Notes: generated from the letters alone by a model not told the origin. Counted from the stretch's first letter, positions 1 to 9,718 are shown. The stretch: DNA of 64,000 nt from CAIYRG01 sp036273455 (GCA_036273455.1 DASUHP010000004.1:1-64000), one strand, 5' to 3'. Translations and numbers: made by a program.

Positions 1-266
1 TCCTTGCATGGCCTGAAATAGCCCGGGAGAGTTCGAGACTTCTTAACAGTTGTATGAACGCGGACCTCCCAGTTCGGAAGCTCAGCCTCCTGAACGACTG
101 CAGCAATCAGGCGTACAAAACCGTCGGCGTGCTTTCCTCCGGTAACGGCGCCCCTCTCGCCCGCGTCTTTCGTACCAGACTTGCTACCTTGCCGATCTCG
201 TTGCGCCGATCTTGTGCGCCAAAAGTGGCGAACCCCTTCTGAAAGAAGGTTTTCAACGTCGATCAT
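1..266 (-). CDS. PaeR7I/XhoI-like type II restriction endonuclease (N-terminal part, cut by window edge)
   Basis: Reading the minus strand from an ATG at 264-266 gives 88 codons that run off the window. The peptide contains FWRTRSAQ, then GERGAVTGGKHADGFVRLI, and near the edge TLPGYFRP. These match, from memory, the N-terminal half of the XhoI/PaeR7I family (PF04555), whose characterised members cut CTCGAG. Known members are about 250 residues, so roughly two thirds, including the nuclease core, lies outside the window. The start overlaps the stop of the upstream methyltransferase gene (ATGA), so the two are probably translationally coupled: methylase first, nuclease second. What is seen is the open frame and the motifs; the family is recalled; the cleavage site is inference. 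Confidence 0.83.
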   Translation of the reverse strand, partial: MIDVENLLSEGVRHFWRTRSAQRDRQGSKSGTKDAGERGAVTGGKHADGFVRLIAAVVQEAELPNWEVRVHTTVKKSRTLPGYFRPCK

Positions 267-1327
267 TGCCTGGTGATCGTCGCGCGTCGGAACAGACCGC
301 TTGTTTCACGTTCGATGCGTTTTTCAGCATAAGCCAAGTACTGAGGATCAATTTCTACGCCAATGCTATTCCGACCTGTTTTCAGTGCCACAAGGCTGGT
401 TGTTCCAGTACCGAGAAAGGGGTCCAGCACCGTATCGCCCACGAAACTGAACATCCGCACGAGCCGTTCTGCGAGTTCTACCGGAAAGGGCGCGGGGTGA
501 TCCTTGGTCGAAGCTCCCGTTACGCCGGTCCAAATTTGTTGAAACCAGGTTTTGTGCTTATCAGCCGGAATCACGGACATGATCCGCGTAGAAAGAGAGG
601 GGCTTCGATAACCACCCGGTTTGCGGAGCATGAGAATATACTCGATGTCATTTTTAATGACCGAGTTTGGCTCGTAGGGCTTGCCTAAAAACCCGCCGCC
701 GTTTCGGTCCGATTCATAGGCAGCGTTAGCTATTTTATGCCAAATGATGGGAGCCAAATTGGCGAACCCTAAGCTCCGGCAATGCTCCTGAATACTCGAA
801 TGAAGGGGCACAACCATGTGCTCGCCGTTGTTCTCTCTGCGAGACCGGCAGACGTCGCCCACCACACAAACCAACCGTCCGCCCGGCACCAGGCATCGGA
901 GACAGTGGCCCCAAACTTCATCCAGGTCGTGGAGGAATTGGTCGTATCCTTCAACATGGCCGAGCTGACCGGGTGCATCTCGGTATTTCTTTAGCGTCCA
1001 GTAAGGGGGCGACGTCAGAATGAGATGGATCGAATTCGACGGAAGGAAGTCGAGCGCTCGGGAATCTCCACAGTATAATCTGTGCGACGTATTTAGTTGC
1101 GAGAGTGCTGCTTCAATGTCGGCAGTAGCTTTCGGATCCTTCGCGATGCGCGGCAAATCCGTCTGATGGTCGGTAATTTCGCCGACGCTTCCAGGAACCA
1201 GCCGCTCGATTCCAATCTCTACTCTACCCATCATGACGTGATCCGACTTTTGCCCTGACGTTAAGCCGATTCTCGTGCCGTCTGTCGCCGTCTGAACGCG
1301 CCAGTCCACACGTTCTGTGTAGAACAA
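263..1327 (-). CDS. DNA methyltransferase of a type II restriction-modification system (beta-class, TSPPYW motif)
   Basis: A 354-residue protein that should protect the host DNA from the nuclease encoded just downstream by methylating an exocyclic amino group. Motif IV TSPPYW is at residues 105-110 and the AdoMet-binding DPFLGTGT is near the C-terminus (302-309). This IV-before-I order is the beta class, and the SPPYW form is commonest in N4-cytosine methylases but also occurs in N6-adenine ones. The start is uncertain: TTG at 1327 has no clear ribosome site, an ATG pair lies at residues 32-33, and the frame stays open upstream into the end of priA with protein-like sequence (HPTAIENVLDLFYTE). 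The gene is in line with priA, 44 bases behind it. Confidence 0.85.
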   Translation of the reverse strand: MFYTERVDWRVQTATDGTRIGLTSGQKSDHVMMGRVEIGIERLVPGSVGEITDHQTDLPRIAKDPKATADIEAALSQLNTSHRLYCGDSRALDFLPSNSIHLILTSPPYWTLKKYRDAPGQLGHVEGYDQFLHDLDEVWGHCLRCLVPGGRLVCVVGDVCRSRRENNGEHMVVPLHSSIQEHCRSLGFANLAPIIWHKIANAAYESDRNGGGFLGKPYEPNSVIKNDIEYILMLRKPGGYRSPSLSTRIMSVIPADKHKTWFQQIWTGVTGASTKDHPAPFPVELAERLVRMFSFVGDTVLDPFLGTGTTSLVALKTGRNSIGVEIDPQYLAYAEKRIERETSGLFRRATITRQ

Positions 1328-1371
1328 ATCGAGAACATTTTCAATTGCGGTGGGGTGCGCCGCCCCGTGGA

Positions 1372-3552
1372 TCAGTAAAAGCTGACAGGATCGACATCGA
1401 CCGCGAGCCGCACGGCGCGGGGAATTTCAACTTCCTTCAACCAGGTGCGCAAATAACTCTGCACGTCGATGGATTTTTCGGCGTGCAACAGCAGGCGCTC
1501 GCGCGTCCGGCCGCGCAACATTTGATAAAAGGCGGGCGCCGGGCCCCATACCGCAAGCCCATGTGCTTTGGGTGCAGCAGCTGCGAGTTTGCGCCCGGTT
1601 GCGCGCACCAATTCGCCGTTGGCCCCCGCGAGAATCAGGGACACGAGGCGGCCGAAGGGAGGCATCATGCTGCGCTCGCGGGCGGCAATCTCCTCTTCGA
1701 GGAAGGAATCGCGGCTGCCGGCTGCCAACGCGCGCATCACCGGATCATCGGGATTGCGCGTCTGAATCAGCACCAGGCCCTTTTTGCCGCCGCGGCCCGA
1801 ACGGCCCGAGACCTGATGCAAAAGCTGGAATGTCCGTTCACCGGCGCGGGGATCGCCCGCGCCGCTGCCGAGATCTGCATCCACAACACCTGCAAGCGTG
1901 AGATTGGGAAAGTGGTGGCCTTTTGCAACAATCTGTGTGCCGATCAAGATATCCACTTTGCCCGCAGAGAAGGCGTGGATGAATTTCCGGGCTTCGGCCG
2001 GATCCTGCAATGTGTCGCTGGAGGCAATCGCGATGCGCGCGTCGGGAAAGGTGGCGCGCAATTCTTCCTCGACGCGTTCGACGCCGGGGCCGCAGGCAAT
2101 CAGCGAGTCCTGCGCACCGCAGGCCAGGCAGGCTTTGGGAATCGCGGTCTCATGTCCGCAATGGTGACACACGAGCTTGCCGCGGGTGCGGTGTTCCACC
2201 AGCCAGGCCGAGCAGTTACGGCAGGTTTCCTTGTGACCGCAGGCAAGGCAGAGCGTCAGAGGCGCATACCCACGACGGTTGAGAAACACCAGCGCTTGCT
2301 CTCCTGCGCCGAGTGTCTGACCCAGTGCCTCGCGCAGTGGCGCCGATAAATATTGCCCAATCTCGCCCTGCTCCTGGCGCAGATCGATCAGGCGCACTTC
2401 CGGCATTTCAGCCCCGCCGTGGCGGTGCGCCAGCTTCAGCCATTCATACCGCCCGCGGCGCGCGTTGACGAAACTCTCCAGTGACGGAGTCGCGGATGCA
2501 AGCACGATTGGGCAATTCTCAAATCGCGCGCGAACCACTGCCATGTCGCGCGCATGATAGATGACCCCGTCTTCCTGTTTGTAGGCCTGGTCATGTTCCT
2601 CATCGACCACAATCAGCCCCAGCGCCTGGAACGGCAGGAACAGCGCCGAACGCGCGCCCACCACCACGCGTGCTTCGCCGCGCATGACCTGCCGATAGGC
2701 GCGTTTGCGCTCGCCAGGCGACAGTCCGGAATGCCATTCCACCGGCCGGCAGCCGAATCGTGCGGCAAACCGGTCGAGGAACTGCACTGTGAGCGCAATT
2801 TCGGGCAGCAGAATCAGTGCCTGGTGGCCCTCGGCGAGCGCCTCGGCGACCGCCTCGAAATAGGCCTCGGTCTTTCCCGAACCGGTGACGCCGTCCAGAA
2901 GTGTGACGGAAAATTCGCGCTTCCGGACTGCATCGCGCAAATGCTCGGCGGCACGAAGCTGGTCGAATGTCAGCTTCACCGCGTCAAAGCTGTGATCCGG
3001 TTCGGGACAGGGTTCGTCCGGGAGCACGGCCCGGCGCAACTCGCCGGATTTCGCCATGGCTGAGATAACCGCCGTGCTGACATTGGCCTGTTTCGCAATG
3101 TCCTGCGCAGTTCGGACTTGTCCATCCCGCGTCACGTGGTGCACGCGCTGACGCACGGGAGTGATTTTCTGCGCGACTATGCCGGCGGCAAAGCCCTGCC
3201 GGTTGGGCGCGTCATCAAATAACTCATGCACCCGAAGGGCCTGGGCCAACACGGCCCCGGGAGGGGCGAGCGTATATTGCGCCACCCAATCCACAAAATT
3301 GCACAGGCTTTCCGGCAGCCGAGCCTGCCCCAGAGGTTCGCAGGCGCGAATCTTGTCGCCCGCAATTCCGCCTTCGGCCGGACCCCAAATCGCGCCGACC
3401 AATCGCCGCGATCCGAGCGGTGCGCGCACCAGCATGCCGCGCCTGCCGATGACGCCTTTTGGCAGCGCGTAATCATAGGAATGACCCAGCGGAAGCGGCA
3501 GCAGCACGCTCGCCTGCTGCCCGGTCATTGATGCGGAAAGTGACGGCTGCAC
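1372..3552 (-). CDS. priA: Primosomal protein N' (replication restart helicase PriA)
   Basis: A 726-residue 3'-to-5' DNA helicase that recognises stalled forks and reloads the replisome. The N-terminal DNA-binding domain is followed by Walker A GVTGSGKT at residues 221-228 and a DEEH box. Two zinc-binding Cys clusters follow (CLACGHKETCRNC, then CHHCG and CLACG), and then the conserved helicase motif region with VSGRSGRGGKKG. The length is usual for the family. The start is taken as GTG at 3550-3552, preceded by GGGGATC; an ATG eight codons further in (3528) is possible. It diverges from xerC across about 110 bases. Confidence 0.96.
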   Translation of the reverse strand: MQPSLSASMTGQQASVLLPLPLGHSYDYALPKGVIGRRGMLVRAPLGSRRLVGAIWGPAEGGIAGDKIRACEPLGQARLPESLCNFVDWVAQYTLAPPGAVLAQALRVHELFDDAPNRQGFAAGIVAQKITPVRQRVHHVTRDGQVRTAQDIAKQANVSTAVISAMAKSGELRRAVLPDEPCPEPDHSFDAVKLTFDQLRAAEHLRDAVRKREFSVTLLDGVTGSGKTEAYFEAVAEALAEGHQALILLPEIALTVQFLDRFAARFGCRPVEWHSGLSPGERKRAYRQVMRGEARVVVGARSALFLPFQALGLIVVDEEHDQAYKQEDGVIYHARDMAVVRARFENCPIVLASATPSLESFVNARRGRYEWLKLAHRHGGAEMPEVRLIDLRQEQGEIGQYLSAPLREALGQTLGAGEQALVFLNRRGYAPLTLCLACGHKETCRNCSAWLVEHRTRGKLVCHHCGHETAIPKACLACGAQDSLIACGPGVERVEEELRATFPDARIAIASSDTLQDPAEARKFIHAFSAGKVDILIGTQIVAKGHHFPNLTLAGVVDADLGSGAGDPRAGERTFQLLHQVSGRSGRGGKKGLVLIQTRNPDDPVMRALAAGSRDSFLEEEIAARERSMMPPFGRLVSLILAGANGELVRATGRKLAAAAPKAHGLAVWGPAPAFYQMLRGRTRERLLLHAEKSIDVQSYLRTWLKEVEIPRAVRLAVDVDPVSFY

Positions 3553-3665
3553 GCGATCCCCGGTTGAATGAAGGCTAGTGTGTGCTTCGCCGGGTAAGGG
3601 TCAAGTGCCCTTGCGGTGGTTCCATTGGTTGTGAATTCTGCCGCTGATTTCGGAGTGATTCGGAA

Positions 3666-4586
3666 GTGACGGAGCCTGACGCCGCGCAGCTTTTGCAGGA
3701 GTGGCTTGCGGTGCTGCGTCATCAGCGGCGACTGAGCCCGCATACGCTGCGTACCTATGGCGACGATGCGTCGCGATTTGTCGAATTTCTCAGCGGGCAT
3801 ATAGGTGGTCCGGTCACAGCCGGCGCACTGAATTCGCTTCGCCCCGCGGACATTCGTGCATTTCTCACGCTGCTGCGTGCCGACGGGCTGGGCCCGCGCG
3901 GCGTGCAGCGCGCGGTGGCGGCGCTGCGGTCCTTTTTCCGCCATCTCGAGCGGTCCGGAATTGCGAGCAGCGCGGCGGTGCAGGCAGTGCGCAGCCCGAA
4001 GATGCCGCACACGCTGCCGCGCCCTCTTAGCGAGCGCGACGCTCTGCGCGTCATGACGGAGGCCGGTGACAACCGCCGCAAATGGATCGCGGCCCGCAAC
4101 ACCGCATTGATTACACTGCTTTACGGGACTGGCCTGCGCATCTCCGAAGCCCTGAGCCTCAGACGCAGCGATGTTCCATTGGCAGATCGGATCACGGTGA
4201 TCGGCAAGGGCCGCAAAGAGCGGGTCGTTCCGGTGATCGATGCGGTTCGCGACGCCACGGCTGCCTATGTTCGAGTCTGTCCTTTTGATCCTGGAAAAAA
4301 CGGGCCGCTATTCCTCTCGATCAAAGCTGCGGCCATGACCCCGCGCGAAGCCCAGCGCATCATGCAGGATTTGCGTTCGCGTCTGGGCTTGTCGCCGACC
4401 GCCACACCACATGCGCTGCGGCATTCCTTCGCCACGCATCTGTTGCAGAATGGTGGCGATCTCCGCGCGGTTCAGGAACTGCTCGGCCATGCGTCGCTCT
4501 CCACCACCCAGAAATACACCGAAGTGGAAGAACGTCGCGTGATGGCCATCTACGAATCAGCGCATCCAAGGGCCAGGTCTGGTTAG
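3666..4586 (+). CDS. xerC: Tyrosine recombinase XerC
   Basis: A 306-residue site-specific recombinase that with XerD resolves chromosome dimers at dif in the cytoplasm. An N-terminal SAM-like core-binding domain (about 5-110) precedes the catalytic domain. The catalytic set is complete: Arg158 in GTGLRIS, Lys181 in GKGRKER, His249 and Arg252 in HALRH, His275 in LGHAS and the nucleophile Tyr284 in TQKYTEV. The start is GTG at 3666. The gene converges with the acyltransferase gene and their stop regions overlap by four bases. The intact residue set and neighbouring priA favour the housekeeping XerC over a phage integrase. Confidence 0.93.
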   Translation: MTEPDAAQLLQEWLAVLRHQRRLSPHTLRTYGDDASRFVEFLSGHIGGPVTAGALNSLRPADIRAFLTLLRADGLGPRGVQRAVAALRSFFRHLERSGIASSAAVQAVRSPKMPHTLPRPLSERDALRVMTEAGDNRRKWIAARNTALITLLYGTGLRISEALSLRRSDVPLADRITVIGKGRKERVVPVIDAVRDATAAYVRVCPFDPGKNGPLFLSIKAAAMTPREAQRIMQDLRSRLGLSPTATPHALRHSFATHLLQNGGDLRAVQELLGHASLSTTQKYTEVEERRVMAIYESAHPRARSG

Positions 4587-5506
4587 TCCACGCCGTTGGT
4601 GAGTTTGGTGCGATAACGCGTGCCGATCTGCGACACCGGGAAATAAATCAGCACATCGGTGGTGCCAAACTGGCGGTCGATCACCGCACCGTCCCCGATC
4701 ACTGCACCAGCGCGGATATAGCCTTTGATCAGCGGCGGCAGCTTGCGCATGGCCGCTTTGGGATCGATGGCATCCTTCGGCATCCGATTCATTGGAACAT
4801 ACAGTTCGGGCCGTGCACTGAACTTCTTTGATTCCGGCGCGCGGTGGAAATGATGAAGGTAGGAAAGCGGCAGTTTGAGCGCATCGGGATCGGTTCCCGG
4901 TAAGGAGCCGCAGCCGAACATTACATCGATGCGGTACCGTTCCACGTACACCATGATCCCTTTCCACAGGAGCTGCATGGTAATGGGTTTGGCGCGATAG
5001 CTCTTGAGGACGCAGGAGCGCCCGAGTTCGAGGCAGCGCATGCCGCGTTCGGCATTGGCGAGTAAAGTAGCAAGGTCATATTCCGACGCGGTGTAGTAAC
5101 CGCCATGGCGCGCTGCGACTTCGCCGCGCAACAGCCGGTAGGTCCCGACCACCGCGGGTTCGCCGAACGCGCCCAGCACGTTGCGATCCACCACCAGCAT
5201 ATGGTCGCAGAACCGGTCATATTTATCGAAATCGCGCTTTTGCAGGCGCATACGGCGCGTCGGAATCGCCGTCATCTCATCGTAGAACACTTGATAGCGC
5301 AGGCGCTGCGCGGCTTTGACTTCGAATGTCGAGCTCGCCATGCGCACCTGCAGCGGGCCATGTTCAGCCAGTACCGGCCATGAGGCTTGCGGCGCAGGCG
5401 CTGAGTCGTATCCAGCACGGTGGCCAAATCGCGGTCGGCGCACCGGTAAACCCCAACGCCGGGCGGCGATGCGAAAGCGGAGTTTGGCGCGCCTCGCGGG
5501 TCCCAT
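4583..5506 (-). CDS. GNAT-type N-acyltransferase, OlsB / hemolysin-like (ornithine-lipid type)
   Basis: A 307-residue cytoplasmic protein with the Acetyltransf_5 pattern shared by ornithine-acyl-ACP N-acyltransferases and autoinducer-synthase-like GNATs. RYQVFYDEM is followed by a RDFDKYDRFCDHMLVVD block and then VVGTYRLLRG and ELGRSCV. OlsB makes lyso-ornithine lipid by moving a 3-hydroxyacyl chain to ornithine. That reaction is inferred from the family; no OlsA partner is in the window. The frame is open to 5635, but ATG at 5504-5506 has a good ribosome site (TGGAGT), so I prefer it. Confidence 0.75.
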   Translation of the reverse strand: MGPARRAKLRFRIAARRWGLPVRRPRFGHRAGYDSAPAPQASWPVLAEHGPLQVRMASSTFEVKAAQRLRYQVFYDEMTAIPTRRMRLQKRDFDKYDRFCDHMLVVDRNVLGAFGEPAVVGTYRLLRGEVAARHGGYYTASEYDLATLLANAERGMRCLELGRSCVLKSYRAKPITMQLLWKGIMVYVERYRIDVMFGCGSLPGTDPDALKLPLSYLHHFHRAPESKKFSARPELYVPMNRMPKDAIDPKAAMRKLPPLIKGYIRAGAVIGDGAVIDRQFGTTDVLIYFPVSQIGTRYRTKLTNGVD

Positions 5507-5656
5507 GACGACTCCAGACGGGAAACGAAAAACAGGTAAAGCTGCCGCAGGTGATGCGGCCAGCAAATCGACGTTCCGGAACTGATTCCCAACCCCCGGT
5601 GCTGGTAGTCTAACACGCAGCCGGGATGCACCCAAATTTTTTCGCCGGAAGGCTCC

Positions 5657-7021
5657 CTATGCGATGCGGCGGCTGCCGGGGACCATGCTGGCCTCTCGCC
5701 GCGACTGGATGCGAACCAGGACCACGCAAAGCACCAGTGCAGGAATGGCGATGGCTGCTGTGCCGCCGAAGAACAGGGCATAAGCCTCCATCAGTGTCCG
5801 GCCATGGGAGAGCTGATCGACCGTTTCCCCCGAAAAACCCTTCAGGACTTTTCCCGCATAAGTGTAAGTCGATGACAGCAGCGCGTATTGCGTTGCCGTG
5901 TAGCCCAGATTGGTCAGGCTCGACATGTAGATCACCAGCGCCACACCGACGAAGGCAAGGCCAAAACTGTTGATCGCCATGATAACGGCAAAAGTGGTGA
6001 GGTCACCGCCGGACCAGGTGAGCGGAACATAGGCGGCGATCGCTATTCCCTCAGCCACGACGCCGGCAACCAAAGTCCAGAGGGTTCCGAAACGCGTACC
6101 GCAGAAACCTGCGGCCGTGATTCCGAGCAACGAGAAGGCAAGTCCGAACGACCCGCGTATCTCTCCCACTGCGTCCTTGGAGATGCCAAGGTCGTGATAA
6201 AACGTATTGGTCATCGGGCCGGAAACGAAATTCGGAACCTCATACAGCGTGATCACAAGCAGCATCAGCACACCGAGCCAGCGATGCGTGCGAAAGAACA
6301 CGACAAAGGGACCGACGACTGCATCGGCAAGCCCGCGCGCACTCCACAGCGGCAAGCCGGATTCTTTGTTGTCCATGACGGCATCGGCGCGCCTGGGCTC
6401 TGTAGCTCGCAAAGTGGCGATGAAGCCGACCACCATCAGCACGCCCATTATCGTGTAGGAAATCTGCCAGCCCAGATGGTTGGCGGAAATCAGGATCAGT
6501 GCGTCGGTCAGCAGCAGTGCCGCGCGATAGCCGAGTTGATAAGCAGATGACAGCAGGCCGAGTTCGTTGCTGGTTTCAGCGATTTCGATACGCCAGGCGT
6601 CGATTACAATGTCCTGGGTCGAGGATGCGAAGGCGACCACGAGCGCGCATGCGCCGAGCACCGCCAATCCGCCCCCCGGTCCGACATAGGACATGGCCAG
6701 CAGACCGGCGCAGACGACTGTCTGCGCGGCGAGAATCCAGCCGCGCCGCCGTCCAAGACCGCCGAACAGCGGAGCATCGACACGGTCGATAATCGGCGCC
6801 CACAGGGGCTTCAGCGCATAGGCCAGCCCGACCCAGGATAGAAAACCGATTGCCGTCAGCGATACGCCCGAATCGCGCAGCCAATAGGCCAGGGTATTGC
6901 CGGTCAGCAGGAACGGCAGACCCGACGCGAAGCCAAGCATCAACATGGTGGCGGCGCGCGGGCGGAAATAAAGCCGCCAGCCGCTGACCTGCCTGCGAGT
7001 ATCCAAACTGGTGGCTGTCAA
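5657..7021 (-). CDS. AmpG-like MFS permease (muropeptide importer)
   Basis: About 454 residues with 12 to 14 predicted membrane spans. The start of the domain, LGFASGLPFLLTGNTLAYWL, and the following WVGLAYALKPLWAPIID are typical of AmpG, the inner-membrane carrier that brings anhydromuropeptides back for cell-wall recycling. STQDIVIDAWRIE is another AmpG signature. The open frame extends to GTG 7198, but the first ~59 residues are not protein-like. A TTG at 7019-7021 behind AAAGG gives a normal N-terminus, although this is a weak start call. No beta-lactamase or AmpR neighbour is seen, so a role in resistance cannot be claimed. Confidence 0.85.
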   Translation of the reverse strand: MTATSLDTRRQVSGWRLYFRPRAATMLMLGFASGLPFLLTGNTLAYWLRDSGVSLTAIGFLSWVGLAYALKPLWAPIIDRVDAPLFGGLGRRRGWILAAQTVVCAGLLAMSYVGPGGGLAVLGACALVVAFASSTQDIVIDAWRIEIAETSNELGLLSSAYQLGYRAALLLTDALILISANHLGWQISYTIMGVLMVVGFIATLRATEPRRADAVMDNKESGLPLWSARGLADAVVGPFVVFFRTHRWLGVLMLLVITLYEVPNFVSGPMTNTFYHDLGISKDAVGEIRGSFGLAFSLLGITAAGFCGTRFGTLWTLVAGVVAEGIAIAAYVPLTWSGGDLTTFAVIMAINSFGLAFVGVALVIYMSSLTNLGYTATQYALLSSTYTYAGKVLKGFSGETVDQLSHGRTLMEAYALFFGGTAAIAIPALVLCVVLVRIQSRREASMVPGSRRIA

Positions 7022-7346
7022 GTTGAAGCCTTTGATTCGACCAGAACTATACAGGACAACGCGCGGCTGCCGCTTTTTCTCACCGGTTCTGCACCGGTCG
7101 CCGATCTGGGGTCTGGCCGGCAGCTGAGTCATCCATAGCTGCGACATCGCGCCCGTGAGCCGGAGCAAAACGCGATTTATCCCCGCCGCTGCGGACACAT
7201 AGCGGCGCGTCCGGACGGCTTCCCGCCCTCGCCGGCCCTCTCTGTCGCAAATCTTTCACGGAACCTTCAAAGAAGATTCATCCCGCGTCAGTACCGCGAC
7301 CTTACGGCCGCTCACGCTCTCGTCTGGTGGCCGTCCAACGGGGGTA

Positions 7347-9074
7347 GTGATGAAAGTTAAGGGAATTTTGCTTGCGACCGCGGCGTCGATGCTCGCGATG
7401 AGTCCGGCGTTCGGCCAGGCTTCGACTGCTGCCACATCGGGCGACCTGGAAAACAAGATCAAGACGCTGCAAGACCAGCTGGAAAGTCTTCGTAGCGTTC
7501 AGGATCAGCTTCACAGCCTGCAGCAACAGCTCGATGCGCTGAAAGCCAGTGAAGCAACCGCGAGGGACGGCGCGGCCAAAGAAACCGCCGCGAGGGATTC
7601 AGCGATCGCAGAGGCAGCCGCAAAAGGGGCTGCGGCCAGGGAAGCTGTGGCGCGCGCCACTGCGGAAGTCGAGGCGAAAAAGAAATCGACAGATACCGCC
7701 GCCACGTTCCTCACCGCCTATGTTCAGAATGTGCAGCTGGTCGCGCCGGCCGCTGCACCTCAGCAGGAGCAGGAGGATATCGCACGGCGGATCGCGAATC
7801 TGGAAAGCGCGGCCGGGCGCGTTCAGATCGGGGCGACATTCTTCGGCGATTTTGCCTATTACTCGCACACAGGCTTCGGTCCCCAGTTCCTGACGCAACT
7901 CAATCAGGACGGTCCGGGCAACAACGGCTTTAACTCGTTCGACATCACACGAACGTACATCAACTTTCTTTTTACCCCGTTGGAAGAAGTCACGCTGCGA
8001 CTCACGCCCAACATCTACCGCCAGGTGGATGTGTCAAACGCAACCAGCAACGGAAAAAACTCGGCGATCGCGTCATCTTCCAACGGCAATCTCGGGTTCC
8101 GTCTGAAATACGCCTATCTCGACTTCAACACGCTGTTCAACTGGAGTGACACCCTCAAGGGCGGCAAGGTCACGGCGGGCCAGACAGTGAATCCTTTGGT
8201 CGACTGGGAGGAAGGTCTTTACGGCTACAGATACGTCAATCTCGTGCCGTGGAACTATCTGAGCCTGAGTTCAACATATACCGGCGTTACGGTGCACGGC
8301 CCGGTCAGTTTTAACGGAATCGAATACCTCGATTACAACTTCGGTGTTTTCAATACCGCCAGCTTCCATGCCATCGAGACGAATGACAAAAAACAGCTTA
8401 TGGGGCGCATCACCTGGTATCCGCTGGGAACGACGGCAGACCGCACCGGCTTTGGACTGACGGCTTTCGACGATGCCGGCTATTCCACCGCAAGCCCGGA
8501 TTCGCCCAGCACGCACATTAACCGTGCCGCCTTTCTTGCCCACTACCAGACGCCCTCAAGAGGACTCCTGGTCGGAGTCGAGTATGACCTCGGCTGGAAC
8601 GCGTTCTCCGTCGGTAACCTGTTCGCGGGCGCCGGACCCGCCGATGCGATTTCCGGGGCCACTGTTACCCAGCCGGATACCTACGCCAATTTCACTGCCG
8701 TCACCAAGGCGATTCTCCCATCAAGAGGTAGCCACCAGGAAGGTTATGCCGCTTTCGGGCACCTGGCTCTTGGCGATACTCCGTTCGCGCTGTTCGGCAT
8801 GTTCCACTACTTCAAGCCAAACACCAATTTCGCCGGTACCGATCCGCTTGATTTCTATCGCATCGTCGCCGGGGTCAGTTACTCCGTCAACAGCCACTTC
8901 CAACTGGCGCTCGACGATCAAAATCTGACCTATTTCCAACACCAATTTACCATGACGCCCGCAGAGATATCCGCGTTCAGTCCGTCTTTGGCGACCGCGA
9001 ATCCGTCCGGCATACCAAACATCGTACCGACCAGCACCAATGCAATCTTTATCAACCTGCTGTTCAACTACTAA
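7347..9074 (+). CDS. Outer-membrane porin with N-terminal coiled coil
   Basis: A 575-residue exported protein. The signal peptide ends near AFGQA (about residue 25). Residues about 30-150 are a long Gln/Ala/Lys-rich helical region with heptad character and a degenerate A-A-R-D/E repeat. From about residue 160 (ATFFGDFAYYSHTGFGP) to the end the sequence is beta-strand-rich, with alternating aromatic residues and a C-terminal NLLFNY that ends in an aromatic residue, as barrel-assembly substrates do. The periplasmic coiled coil may reach the peptidoglycan or trimerise the barrel. It resembles phosphate-selective or substrate-specific porins, but the substrate is unknown. ATG at 7350 is an equal alternative start. 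Confidence 0.75.
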   Translation: MMKVKGILLATAASMLAMSPAFGQASTAATSGDLENKIKTLQDQLESLRSVQDQLHSLQQQLDALKASEATARDGAAKETAARDSAIAEAAAKGAAAREAVARATAEVEAKKKSTDTAATFLTAYVQNVQLVAPAAAPQQEQEDIARRIANLESAAGRVQIGATFFGDFAYYSHTGFGPQFLTQLNQDGPGNNGFNSFDITRTYINFLFTPLEEVTLRLTPNIYRQVDVSNATSNGKNSAIASSSNGNLGFRLKYAYLDFNTLFNWSDTLKGGKVTAGQTVNPLVDWEEGLYGYRYVNLVPWNYLSLSSTYTGVTVHGPVSFNGIEYLDYNFGVFNTASFHAIETNDKKQLMGRITWYPLGTTADRTGFGLTAFDDAGYSTASPDSPSTHINRAAFLAHYQTPSRGLLVGVEYDLGWNAFSVGNLFAGAGPADAISGATVTQPDTYANFTAVTKAILPSRGSHQEGYAAFGHLALGDTPFALFGMFHYFKPNTNFAGTDPLDFYRIVAGVSYSVNSHFQLALDDQNLTYFQHQFTMTPAEISAFSPSLATANPSGIPNIVPTSTNAIFINLLFNY

Positions 9075-9283
9075 TGGGGTAATGGTCCGGATACGGAATT
9101 TTGCCGCCAAAAAGCGCGGATACCCGTAAAGCGCATCTGTGGTCAAACTTAAGGTTCGACCCGAGCTAATGGGCCGCCTTTTTCTTCGCCGATGCAAATG
9201 GCGCATCACGCTCCTGCCCGGTTTTCGGACGCAAAAAAGGAAGCGTTTTACGCCGGGTCCGAATTTGGTATCTTCCCCAAATC

Positions 9284-9619
9284 ATGGAATATCAGGATCT
9301 TTTCTCCGGTTTTATACGCATGCACATCCTGCACCATGCGGCGGAAGGCGATATTTACGGCCAATGGATGATCGATGAGCTGGCGCATCACGGTTATAAA
9401 ATGAGCGCGGGTACGCTTTATCCCATGCTCCATGGCATGGAAAAAAAGGGTTATCTCAAGTCCTACGAGAAGCGTTCGGGCAAGACCTATCGCCGCTTTT
9501 ATCGCGCGACGCCGAAGGGCCGGAAAGCTCTGGCTGTCGTGCGGACGCGTCTCGATGAGCTGTTCAGCGAAGTCGGCAAACGGCACCAGCTCCCGAAACT
9601 GGCGCAAGCCGCCGAATAG
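9284..9619 (+). CDS. PadR-family transcriptional regulator
   Basis: A compact 111-residue winged-helix protein. The PadR signature is clear: ILHHAAEGDIYGQWMIDEL, then SAGTLYPMLHGMEKKGYL and the wing RRFYRATPKGRKAL. Members are usually repressors that release DNA on binding small toxic molecules. It lies 99 bases ahead of the RND pump gene on the same strand, which makes that operon its likely target and suggests autoregulation; this is inference, and I could not identify an operator. Confidence 0.9.
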   Translation: MEYQDLFSGFIRMHILHHAAEGDIYGQWMIDELAHHGYKMSAGTLYPMLHGMEKKGYLKSYEKRSGKTYRRFYRATPKGRKALAVVRTRLDELFSEVGKRHQLPKLAQAAE

Positions 9620-9718
9620 CCGCTCGCCTGCGTTCGAGTATAGATTTTCGATAGCGTTTCCCGATGACTCTCATTATCGTGGGCTCGGGATAACGGATTT
9701 CGGGCGGATCGACTCCCT

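Noticed and set aside
1345..2349. Long plus-strand frame of 334 codons
   Set aside because: It lies entirely antisense to priA, whose motifs are complete; the translation has no family features and is a by-product of high GC.
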